Below are positions 1 to 6,108 of a stretch of DNA of 12,684 bases, in pieces (within the stretch, counting starts at the first letter, position 1; every line of letters starts with the position of its first letter). The position numbers and the translations under genes are program-made. Origin of the DNA: SHLQ01 sp964445255 (GTDB lineage: Bacteria; Actinomycetota; Acidimicrobiia; Acidimicrobiales; SHLQ01); assembly GCA_964445255.1 (NCBI GenBank), contig CAYUKM010000083.1:1-12684 (forward strand). The letters run 5' to 3'. The notes beneath the pieces were generated by a model. It saw only the letters and a program-made list of their open reading frames with translations. It did not search any database and was not told the DNA's origin.

Positions 1-83
1 CCGTGCCGGTCCAAGACCTAAAAGCCCGACTCCACAGCCTCGAACTCACTGCCAAGGCACTGCTCGCCGTTCGTCGGCCCTAG
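1..83 (+). CDS. C-terminal tail of an unidentified protein (5' truncated)
   Basis: The frame whose codons begin at base 3 is open from the window edge to a TAG at 81-83. It encodes about 26 residues with an amphipathic-helix look (VPVQDLKARLHSLELTAKAL, then LAVRRP). Third codon positions are G/C-rich, as in the neighbouring genes. The opposite-strand frames are broken by stops and look less protein-like. The stretch is too short to assign a family, so I give no function. The structured region that follows could carry this gene's terminator. An alternative is that the open frame is chance, since only 80 bases are visible. Confidence 0.4.
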   Translation, partial: VPVQDLKARLHSLELTAKALLAVRRP

Positions 84-411
84 CGGGCCTCCTCTCTAAC
101 CGAGTTGCTCGCTAGCGCTCACAACATCGAGTAACAGCCGATCGCCAAACAACCTAGATAGCTCCCAGCTACGAAGGGCAACCCTGCGGGTTGCGGTGGG
201 AGCGGTGTCGGCCTCCGGCCGGCAGTCTGAGTGAGGAACGAACGGCAGCATCGAGGAGCCGCCGGGCGACGGATTGCGACCGCTGAATCAGCCTGTCACA
301 CCCCATCCCTATGTTGTTGCTCAGATGTTCGTAGCATGTTCCGAGCGGTCGGAGACTGTTACGACGCCAGGGGTCTACCCCAAGTCAGTGCTACTCCGAA
401 AGGCTCCATCC
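84..411. other. Intergenic region with stem-loop block and methyltransferase leader
   Basis: No convincing gene is seen here. The methyltransferase frame is technically open upstream to a TTG at 274 and contains an ATG at 325, but those residues have little protein character. The region holds a nested hairpin and a second hairpin (161-223). Further down is a TANNNT-like hexamer (TATGTT, 310-315), nine bases before the ATG at 325, which could be a -10 element. GAAAGG (398-403) is eight bases before the GTG at 412 and is the best ribosome-binding site. No tRNA cloverleaf or known riboswitch core was recognised. Confidence 0.6.
161..223 (+). ncRNA. Nested stem-loop block (possible structured RNA or terminator)
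   Basis: An outer perfect 7-bp stem, GCTCCCA (161-167) with TGGGAGC (197-203), encloses an inner perfect 7-bp hairpin, GCAACCC-TGC-GGGTTGC (178-194). Only 3 nt separate this from another hairpin at 207-223, with arms GTCGGCC and GGCCGGC, a TCC loop and one G-U pair. Three stems in 63 nt are unlikely to be chance and would fold stably as RNA. There is no U-tract, so a canonical intrinsic terminator is not shown. It may end the upstream gene, act as an attenuator in the leader of the methyltransferase operon, or be a small RNA. The strand is assigned only because both flanking genes read rightwards. Confidence 0.4.
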
Positions 412-2061
412 GTGGAACCCACCGCTAACTCAACCGACACTACGACCGCTCCCACTGAGGGAGGCGATGAGACCACTCCGCGTACGTCGTTGCGTAAGGG
501 TGCGACGTCGACACAGGCGTTTGGCGCCGGTCGGCGTGAAAGTCATGACGCGAGCGAGTTCTACGCTCGATTCACGGCGCCAATGGTGTCCGATGACGAA
601 ACGGTCAATGCCTTGCCTGAGGCTGAGGAGCTCGGCCTTGACGACTGGTGTGTCAACGGTGATGCCCGTGACATGGCGCTGATCCCCGACAACTCGGTCG
701 CGCTTGTCGTCACGTCGCCGCCGTACTTCGTGGGTAAAGAGTACGAGCAGGCCGTCGTGGGCGATCGCGATCGCGCCCAGGCCATTCCCGAGTCGTACCT
801 CGACTTTCTCCAGATGCTCCGAGACATCTTCTCAGAGTGTCTCCGCGTACTCGAGCCAGGTGGCCGTATGGCGGTCAACGTGGCCAACCTCGGGCGTAAG
901 CCCTACCGCAGTCTTTCTGCCGACGTGATCAGTATCCTCCAGGACGACCTAGGCATGTTGTTGCGCGGCGAGATCATCTGGCACAAAGCCGAAGGCGCTA
1001 GCGGCTCGCTCGCCTGGGGCTCGTATCGCTCGGCTACCAACCCCGTGCTTCGAGACATCACCGAACGGGTCATCATCGCGAGCAAGGGCCGGTTCGACCG
1101 TGCCCTTAAGCCCGCCAAGCGTGAGACCCAAGGGCTGCCGCATCGCAGCAGCGTGAGCGCAGACGAATTCATGGAGGCCACGCTCGACGTGTGGCGTATC
1201 GACCCCGAGTCGGCTCGCCGAGTCGGCCACCCGGCTCCATTCCCAGTCGAGCTGCCACGCCGTTTGATCGACCTCTACACCTTCGAAGGTGATGTCGTGC
1301 TCGACCCCTTCTTGGGTTCGGGTTCGACGGTCGTGGCCGCCGCACGCACCGCTCGCCGAGGAGTCGGTTTCGACCTTGACTCCGACTACATCGAATTGGC
1401 CCGTGAACGGGTCGCAGCAGAAAAAGCCCGCAGAAGACACCGGGCTGTTGAATCAGCAGGAGATGAACCATTGCCACTCGTAGAAGTCCCCAAAAACATC
1501 GACGAACGGGTCGAACACTTCCAAGCGCGAGCTACCAAGGAAGGCAAGAAGGCACAAGACCTCGCCAAGGAGGTGCTGAGCGAAGCTGGCTTTGAGATCA
1601 TCGGTGAGAAGGTGAAGGTCAAAGGCACCGGGTTGCAGTACAACTTTGAGGTCGCCGACGCCAAGGGCGAGCATCGCTACTACGTCGACATGTCTGGCGC
1701 CTTCACCAGCAGTCGGCCTGGCCTGATGCGCACCGACACGTTGTGGAAGATGCTCGGTCGAGCCAACGTGCTCAAGACCACGCACCCAGACACTCGCTTG
1801 TTGGTGCTTACCTCGCATCTGCCACGAAAGAGCTCCGAAGGCGATCGAGCCATGCGAGCGGTCGGTCCGTGGGCGATCTTCGATGCCATCGAAATCTTCG
1901 ACGACCCCGGCGATGGCCTATTTGCCGATGACGCCGACGTCAGCGATGCTGCTGGCGTGGAGCGACTTCGCCGATACGCACGCCTCGGTGCTGCTGAGCC
2001 CCTTCCCGGGTTCTGGACGCCGAAGGACATCGAAGATCGGTTCCATACCCGCGGCGCATGA
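412..2061 (+). CDS. Site-specific DNA methyltransferase with extra C-terminal domain
   Basis: Transfers a methyl group from S-adenosylmethionine to an exocyclic base amine in DNA. The target-binding motif IV (TSPPY, about residues 101-105) precedes motif I (DPFLGSGS, about 298-305), the order of beta-class enzymes. The SPPY form favours N4-cytosine, but N6-adenine is not excluded. An N-terminal segment (TSLRKGATSTQAFGAGRRES) and the W-H-K...W-G-S-Y block are, from memory, typical of this family. After the catalytic part, residues about 359-499 form a further alpha/beta domain ending in IFDAIEIFD, which resembles a nuclease fold but has a degenerate active site. The GTG start was chosen because GAAAGG lies 8 nt upstream. 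ATG at 325 or TTG at 274 would add 29 or 46 unconvincing residues, and ATG at 583 would cut off conserved sequence. It is the first gene of a three-gene operon and overlaps the next by ATGA. The methyltransferase call is firm; base and site specificity are unknown. Confidence 0.9.
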   Translation: MEPTANSTDTTTAPTEGGDETTPRTSLRKGATSTQAFGAGRRESHDASEFYARFTAPMVSDDETVNALPEAEELGLDDWCVNGDARDMALIPDNSVALVVTSPPYFVGKEYEQAVVGDRDRAQAIPESYLDFLQMLRDIFSECLRVLEPGGRMAVNVANLGRKPYRSLSADVISILQDDLGMLLRGEIIWHKAEGASGSLAWGSYRSATNPVLRDITERVIIASKGRFDRALKPAKRETQGLPHRSSVSADEFMEATLDVWRIDPESARRVGHPAPFPVELPRRLIDLYTFEGDVVLDPFLGSGSTVVAAARTARRGVGFDLDSDYIELARERVAAEKARRRHRAVESAGDEPLPLVEVPKNIDERVEHFQARATKEGKKAQDLAKEVLSEAGFEIIGEKVKVKGTGLQYNFEVADAKGEHRYYVDMSGAFTSSRPGLMRTDTLWKMLGRANVLKTTHPDTRLLVLTSHLPRKSSEGDRAMRAVGPWAIFDAIEIFDDPGDGLFADDADVSDAAGVERLRRYARLGAAEPLPGFWTPKDIEDRFHTRGA

Positions 2062-2399
2062 ACGCCGTCGCCTACGCGGTCGTCCGCGATGAGCCTCCAA
2101 CGGTTTACGCCGCAGAATCCATGGAGGTGCTCCAGCGATTGCTAGCGCTCGAAGTGGTCGCCCGCTCGGTGCCGACCGGGCTCGACCCAGCAGCGAAGAA
2201 GCGCATGCAGAAGGCCCTCCTCGATGAACGCTGGGCCGACGCGGTCGTCGAGTGGATCGACACCACCGGCATAGCGATCGATGTATACACCCATCTCCAC
2301 GTGTACTCCGACGCCGATCTTCCGAACGACTTGATCGGTGCGCAGCTCCAGTTCGCCCCGCTCTACCGTGACGACCGAGACGGCGAAGCAACTTCGTGA
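2058..2399 (+). CDS. Conserved-looking small protein of unknown function in the methyltransferase operon
   Basis: A 113-residue soluble protein that I do not recognise. Its ATG overlaps the methyltransferase TGA (ATGA), which implies translational coupling. It is predicted to be mainly helical in the middle (ESMEVLQRLLALEVVAR and AAKKRMQKALLDERWADAVV). A more beta-like segment follows, rich in Tyr, His and Asp (IDVYTHLHVYSDADLP). There is no signal peptide, membrane segment, helix-turn-helix or obvious catalytic motif. Its place between a methyltransferase and a nuclease-like protein suggests a subunit, specificity or control factor of that module. This is inference from context only. It lacks the DNA-binding motif expected of a classical restriction-modification controller protein. 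Confidence 0.75.
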   Translation: MNAVAYAVVRDEPPTVYAAESMEVLQRLLALEVVARSVPTGLDPAAKKRMQKALLDERWADAVVEWIDTTGIAIDVYTHLHVYSDADLPNDLIGAQLQFAPLYRDDRDGEATS

Positions 2400-2412
2400 G
2401 ATGACGCTCTAG

Positions 2413-3414
2413 ATGGCGAGTTCCCGTACCAAAATCACCGAGATCGTGACCGGCCTCGCCATGCTCGGCTTTCCGAGCGTCGATCGTGCACTCGCCGTAC
2501 GGCCTGACTGGTTCCACAACGTCACCGACGACGAGTACGACCTGCTCGCCGATGAGCTCGCAGCTGGTGAGTCCAAATCCGAGTTCGCCCAGGCGTGGGA
2601 TCACGGCCAGCGATTCTTGGAATCGCCAGACGGACTGCGCGGACGAGTGCCCGACCGGGTCGAATGGCAAGGCCCAGGACGCCCTCCTGGCTATGACCAG
2701 ATACCCGCCGACCTTCGGGTCGACCACGTGTACCTCATCAGTTGCAAATATGGCTCAGACATCTTGTTCAACGTCTCGCCCGCACACGTCTTTGACCGCC
2801 TGCTGGCCGAGCGTCGAGGCGATCGCACCGACTGGTTCCTCGAAATCGCTCCCGAGGCCTATCAAGACCTCTACCAGCGCAGCGTTGCTGTTACCGGTCT
2901 GGGTGATGACATGCCCGAATGCGTGAGCAAACTCGATGGCGAGTCGCGTCTACGACTCAAGGACGCGTTGCCGACCCGGGGTGCGTGGCCAGACGAGTTA
3001 GCGAGCCCCTACCGTGACTTCGTCAATGCGGTCTCCGTTGCAACAGCACATCGTTGGAAGGAGAACCTGTCGGACAAGGCCGACCAAGAGCAGATGCTGT
3101 GGCGGTTGCTTCGATTCCAGCCGGCCCCGTACTTCGTTCTGGGTGCGAGTCACGATGGAACACCGCTGCGGTTTCGGGTTGGTACCCCATCAGACTTTCG
3201 TCGGGAGTACGCGATTCGTTCGTTTGACGTGTGGGCCGATGCGATGGGCCAGCCACTGGTCAGGTGGCGAGCCGAACTACAAGGCGCGCGCCGGCCTATT
3301 GAAGGCCACGTCGAAGTCCGGTGGTCGCGAGGCCGCTTCGGGGGCGTCCCCGAAGCCAAGGTCCACCTAGACACCGCCCACCATCAAGTTGCCAACTACA
3401 CAGAAATACGTTGA
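2413..3414 (+). CDS. Putative restriction endonuclease-like protein (Asp...Ser-Cys-Lys motif)
   Basis: A 333-residue soluble protein that begins 13 nt after the preceding gene. The N-terminal 90 residues are acidic and helical. The centre reads IPADLRVDHVYLISCKYGSD, where D104 is followed by a beta-strand ending in S110-C111-K112. This resembles the D...(E/D)-X-K active-site hairpin of PD-(D/E)XK nucleases, with Ser in place of the acidic residue; E84 or E70 might compensate. The C-terminal third is beta-rich and basic (WRAELQGARR, then EGHVEVRWSRGRF), suitable for DNA contact. Because it ends the methyltransferase operon, I infer the cleaving partner of a type II-like restriction system, but no named family is certain. 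No clear Shine-Dalgarno is seen before the ATG, so coupling to the upstream gene is likely. The 3' end overlaps the convergent exonuclease-like gene by 19 nt. Confidence 0.65.
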   Translation: MASSRTKITEIVTGLAMLGFPSVDRALAVRPDWFHNVTDDEYDLLADELAAGESKSEFAQAWDHGQRFLESPDGLRGRVPDRVEWQGPGRPPGYDQIPADLRVDHVYLISCKYGSDILFNVSPAHVFDRLLAERRGDRTDWFLEIAPEAYQDLYQRSVAVTGLGDDMPECVSKLDGESRLRLKDALPTRGAWPDELASPYRDFVNAVSVATAHRWKENLSDKADQEQMLWRLLRFQPAPYFVLGASHDGTPLRFRVGTPSDFRREYAIRSFDVWADAMGQPLVRWRAELQGARRPIEGHVEVRWSRGRFGGVPEAKVHLDTAHHQVANYTEIR

Positions 3415-4055
3415 GGGGCGTCGATCGCGAGTACTGCGGTGGGCCAACGGCGTAGGGCGAGCTCGCGGGTGAGTTCGGCGTCGCTGGCTACGTAGGCGTG
3501 GAGCGATTCGTCGCTGAGCTCGTGGATCATCGTCCGATCGACTTCTACAGGCTCTAGTCCGGCGAGGCGGGCCAGGACCTTCAGACCGCACGGGATGCCG
3601 AGCGAGGCTCCGACGTCGGCCCGATACACGAGGTAGGCGTCGAGGTGGTTATGGGAATGCCAGCGCGCGAGGTAGCCGCCCGCGTGTCCTGGAAGCGGGT
3701 CACGGTGTGAGAGTGATCGAGCGTCGGCGACCAGCTGTAGCCCGAGTGTGATGCCCAGGAGTCTTGCCCGATCGGCGATGAACGGAAGATCGAAGCGGGC
3801 GCCGTTCCACGTGACGAGCACACCCGGAACCAACGCCAGGAGGTAACTGTCGACCTGGGTCAAGATGTCGCGCTCATCACCCGTGAAGACCATCGACTCG
3901 CCCGCCCCAGCTACTGCAATGGCCACGATTGGCGCCACGGTGGGATCGAGGCCGCCCAGCTCGGTATCGGTTTCGATGTCGAGGGCGTAGACCGCGTCGT
4001 CGGTGATCTGTTGGGCGTGGAGGCCCGGTGTAGGTGGCAGCTGTTGCGTCGTGAT
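3396..4055 (-). CDS. DEDDy-type 3'-5' exonuclease-like protein (RNase H fold), unusual start
   Basis: About 219 residues carrying all three exonuclease motifs of the DnaQ/DNA polymerase B proofreading superfamily. Exo I is LDIETD (D26, E28), Exo II is NGARFDLPFI (N84, D89), and Exo III is YVASD (Y188, D192), the YxxxD form that defines the DEDDy subgroup. The HLDAYLVYR segment and GIPCGLKVLARLAGLEP fit such domains. It probably trims single-stranded DNA or RNA in the cytoplasm. The first ordinary start codon, GTG at 3938, would delete Exo I, yet the frame stays open and protein-like back to a TAA at 4065-4067. The best start is an ATC at 4055-4053, with AAGG seven bases upstream and residues TTQQLPPTPGL following. 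CTG at 4040, a miscalled ATG, or a frameshift are alternatives. The upstream Ca-binding gene ends 40 nt away, so the two may be co-transcribed. Confidence 0.75.
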   Translation of the reverse strand: MTTQQLPPTPGLHAQQITDDAVYALDIETDTELGGLDPTVAPIVAIAVAGAGESMVFTGDERDILTQVDSYLLALVPGVLVTWNGARFDLPFIADRARLLGITLGLQLVADARSLSHRDPLPGHAGGYLARWHSHNHLDAYLVYRADVGASLGIPCGLKVLARLAGLEPVEVDRTMIHELSDESLHAYVASDAELTRELALRRWPTAVLAIDAPQRISV

Positions 4056-4095
4056 GTCCCGACCTTAGTGGCAGCGACTGACAGTTCCTTCTGGG

Positions 4096-6030
4096 CTAGT
4101 TCTCACACGACTGGTAGGTGTCGCCGAAGCTGTCGGCCCTACCCTCGACCCGACCGAAGCAGGCATCGGTGTCCGGGCCGCCGTTTAGGAAGTCGGGGCC
4201 GAGTAGACCCGAAAGCGTATCTCGACCCTCTTCTCCGAAGAGCCGGTCGGCAGCTTTGCCGCCGACGATGGTGTCGACGCCATTGCCGCCGAAAATACGG
4301 TCCTTGCCGCCACCGCCCTCAAGCAGGTCGCTGCCGTTGCCGCCGTTGATTTCATCGCGGCCACCGTTGCCGAAAATCGTGTCCGCACCAGGCCCGCCGT
4401 CGATGGTGTCCGCGCCAGCGTTGCCGCAGATCACGTCGCTACCGCCGAGGCCTTCGATGCGGTCCATACCGCGTAGACCTACGATGACGTCGCGACCGTC
4501 GGTTCCGACCAGAACGTCATCGCCATGGGTTCCAACGATGGTTGCGACCTCACCGTTGCAGGTCGGTGGAGGTGGCGGAGTGGTCGTGGTGGTCGTTGTC
4601 GTGGTCGTCGTTGTCGTGGTCGTCGTTGTGGGCGGAGGTACGGGAGTGAACGCGAGTTCACTGGTAGCGCCTACTCCGTTGTCGAGGAAGCCGTGGCGCC
4701 CAACATTGAAAGCGCGTGTACGGTCACCATCGCGGCCGATGAGACTGCCGTCGTGGCCGATGAGAAGCCCGCGGTCGATGACCTCGATAGACCACACGCC
4801 TTCGAAGCCGTCCGACCCCGGATCCCACTCGAGGGCCTTGCCCGTCGCGGGGTCGAAGGCGGCGATCTGGTCGCGAGCGACCGTATCGGGAGCGAACCGT
4901 GCGGCGGATGTTTCGCCGAAGCAGCTGTTAGCGTTGCTGAATTCGCCATCGCCCGGCCATGGCTCGGGTGAGCCTGGGCCTTCGACCCAACAGAAGTGAC
5001 CGCCCAAGTAGACAGCGTTGTTGGTGATACCGACCGAGTAGGTGCTGTCGAAGTTGCGGGCGATCCAAGCAGGCTCGTTCTGGGGTTGGTTGGTCTGATG
5101 GATGTTGAAGGCCACGGCGGAGTCGCGACCGAGGTTTGGGAAGTCTCCGCCGTTGGCTACAAGCACCGCCAGCGTGCCGTCGGGTGAAACATCGGCATTA
5201 ATGGTTTGGATCGCGGCGTTACCCCCATAGAAGTCGGTTCGCCACGGGAGAATTGTGTCCGTGTCGAGATCGATGAGCGCGAGCCCGGGGCGGTCTTCGC
5301 CTCCGACGGTGTCGCCTCGATGCGCAATGACCAACACGTTGTCCGGGGTGACGTTCAGGGTTCGGACCATCACCGGGACGTCGGCGCGGAAGTCCGTGAC
5401 CTCTCCAGTCGTCGGGTGGAGTTCTGCGAGGTTGAGGCGAGGTTGTCCGTCGACTGCCGTGAATTCGCCACCGATGAACAAACGTCCGTCCTGGGCCACC
5501 TCGATGGTTCGAACAACGCCCTCGACGTCGGTTTGGAATCGGGTTTGTACTTGGCCGTTGGACACGGTGATCCGGGTAATCGAATCCTGCGGATGTCCGT
5601 TTGCCGTGCCAAACCTGCCGCCGAGAAAGACGGCTTGTGGGCCTGCGGCTTCAACGGAAATAACTTCCACCTGTGCGCCGCTCGCCCGGACGAGTTCGGG
5701 TGTGAAAGCGTCGATGAATTCGCCCGTGTCGATGTGATAGGCGTAGGCGCCCGTGACCTCTTCGATAGTTCCGTCGCTCAACTCCACTTGGCTGAACTCG
5801 CCACCGACGACGATGAAGTTGCCAACCTGGGCACTCTCCAGGACGACGCCATCAAGGACGCGCGGAAGATCGGTTCTCGGGACCTCGGTAACTAGTCCCG
5901 CGCCGGTTTGAGCTTCCGCAGTGCGTTCTGATCGGGCGCTAAGTGTTACGACAGCAAGTAGCCCGAGCCCAGCAACAATGATCGCGGCCAGTAAACCAAT
6001 AACGCCTGCGCGACGCCGAAAGAGACCCAT
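4096..6030 (-). CDS. Secreted or membrane-anchored protein: beta-propeller-like domain, poly-Thr linker, RTX calcium-binding repeats
   Basis: A 644-residue extracytoplasmic protein. Residues 5-31 (after FRRR, a hydrophobic run ending AVVTLS) form a signal peptide or N-terminal anchor. Residues about 55-460 contain repeated F-I-G-G-E-F / FLGGRF / YLGGHF units spaced along a beta-rich region with FDPATGKAL-type turns, as in delta-60/PQQ-like propellers. A linker of PPP, about 17 Thr and PPPPP follows (about 465-490). The C-terminus (about 503-620) has haemolysin-type nonapeptide repeats (GGxGxDxI), which bind calcium between repeats and fold only outside the cell. A Cys-containing tail (CFGRVE...YQSCEN) closes it. 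The role is probably surface or adhesion; an enzyme activity is not visible. No good Shine-Dalgarno precedes the ATG, so a leaderless message is possible. Threonine aldolase lies 78 nt upstream on the same strand. Confidence 0.85.
   Translation of the reverse strand: MGLFRRRAGVIGLLAAIIVAGLGLLAVVTLSARSERTAEAQTGAGLVTEVPRTDLPRVLDGVVLESAQVGNFIVVGGEFSQVELSDGTIEEVTGAYAYHIDTGEFIDAFTPELVRASGAQVEVISVEAAGPQAVFLGGRFGTANGHPQDSITRITVSNGQVQTRFQTDVEGVVRTIEVAQDGRLFIGGEFTAVDGQPRLNLAELHPTTGEVTDFRADVPVMVRTLNVTPDNVLVIAHRGDTVGGEDRPGLALIDLDTDTILPWRTDFYGGNAAIQTINADVSPDGTLAVLVANGGDFPNLGRDSAVAFNIHQTNQPQNEPAWIARNFDSTYSVGITNNAVYLGGHFCWVEGPGSPEPWPGDGEFSNANSCFGETSAARFAPDTVARDQIAAFDPATGKALEWDPGSDGFEGVWSIEVIDRGLLIGHDGSLIGRDGDRTRAFNVGRHGFLDNGVGATSELAFTPVPPPTTTTTTTTTTTTTTTTTPPPPPTCNGEVATIVGTHGDDVLVGTDGRDVIVGLRGMDRIEGLGGSDVICGNAGADTIDGGPGADTIFGNGGRDEINGGNGSDLLEGGGGKDRIFGGNGVDTIVGGKAADRLFGEEGRDTLSGLLGPDFLNGGPDTDACFGRVEGRADSFGDTYQSCEN
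4171..4524 (-). repeat. RTX / haemolysin-type calcium-binding repeat block
   Basis: Coding repeats of about 27 bp (nine residues) that decode to variants of G-G-x-G-x-D-x-[IL]-x, for example NAGADTIDGGPGADTIFG and GKDRIFGGNGVDTIVGG. About a dozen half-turns are recognisable. The DNA units are diverged rather than identical, so this is an old protein repeat and not a recent tandem duplication. Confidence 0.85.
4579..4629 (-). repeat. Poly-threonine codon run (ACN)n
   Basis: Seventeen consecutive threonine codons on the minus strand, seen as NGT triplets on the plus strand, using mixed ACG, ACC, ACA and ACT. They are flanked by Pro codons on both sides. The mixed codons argue for selection on the peptide as an extended, possibly O-glycosylated, spacer rather than for a simple microsatellite. 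Confidence 0.85.
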
Positions 6031-6108
6031 GAGAGAGGTATCGACGCGTCCGAGTTCGATCCGTGCAGGGCAAACGGCTCATTTCTGGTGTGACGGCGTA
6101 GTCGTAGA

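Noticed and set aside
274..411. N-terminal extension of the methyltransferase to TTG 274 or ATG 325
   Set aside because: The residues added have little protein character and the frame overlaps the leader. GTG 412 has GAAAGG at good spacing. The ATG at 325 with TATGTT nine bases upstream remains a weaker alternative as a leaderless start.
949..1440. 163-codon open frame antisense to the methyltransferase
   Set aside because: It is a shadow of a strongly conserved coding region. The translation is compositionally odd and has no start signal.
3396..3938. Exonuclease-like gene starting at GTG 3938
   Set aside because: This would remove the Exo I Asp and Glu, while the frame upstream is clearly coding (LDIETD, then TELGGLDPT).
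4580..4630. (GTN)n tract as a microsatellite or CRISPR-like repeat
   Set aside because: The triplets are mixed synonymous Thr codons in frame with a larger protein. There is no repeat-spacer structure.
5206..5895. 229-codon plus-strand open frame inside the RTX-protein gene
   Set aside because: It lies entirely opposite the propeller-like coding region. Its length follows from high GC and the codon bias of the true gene.
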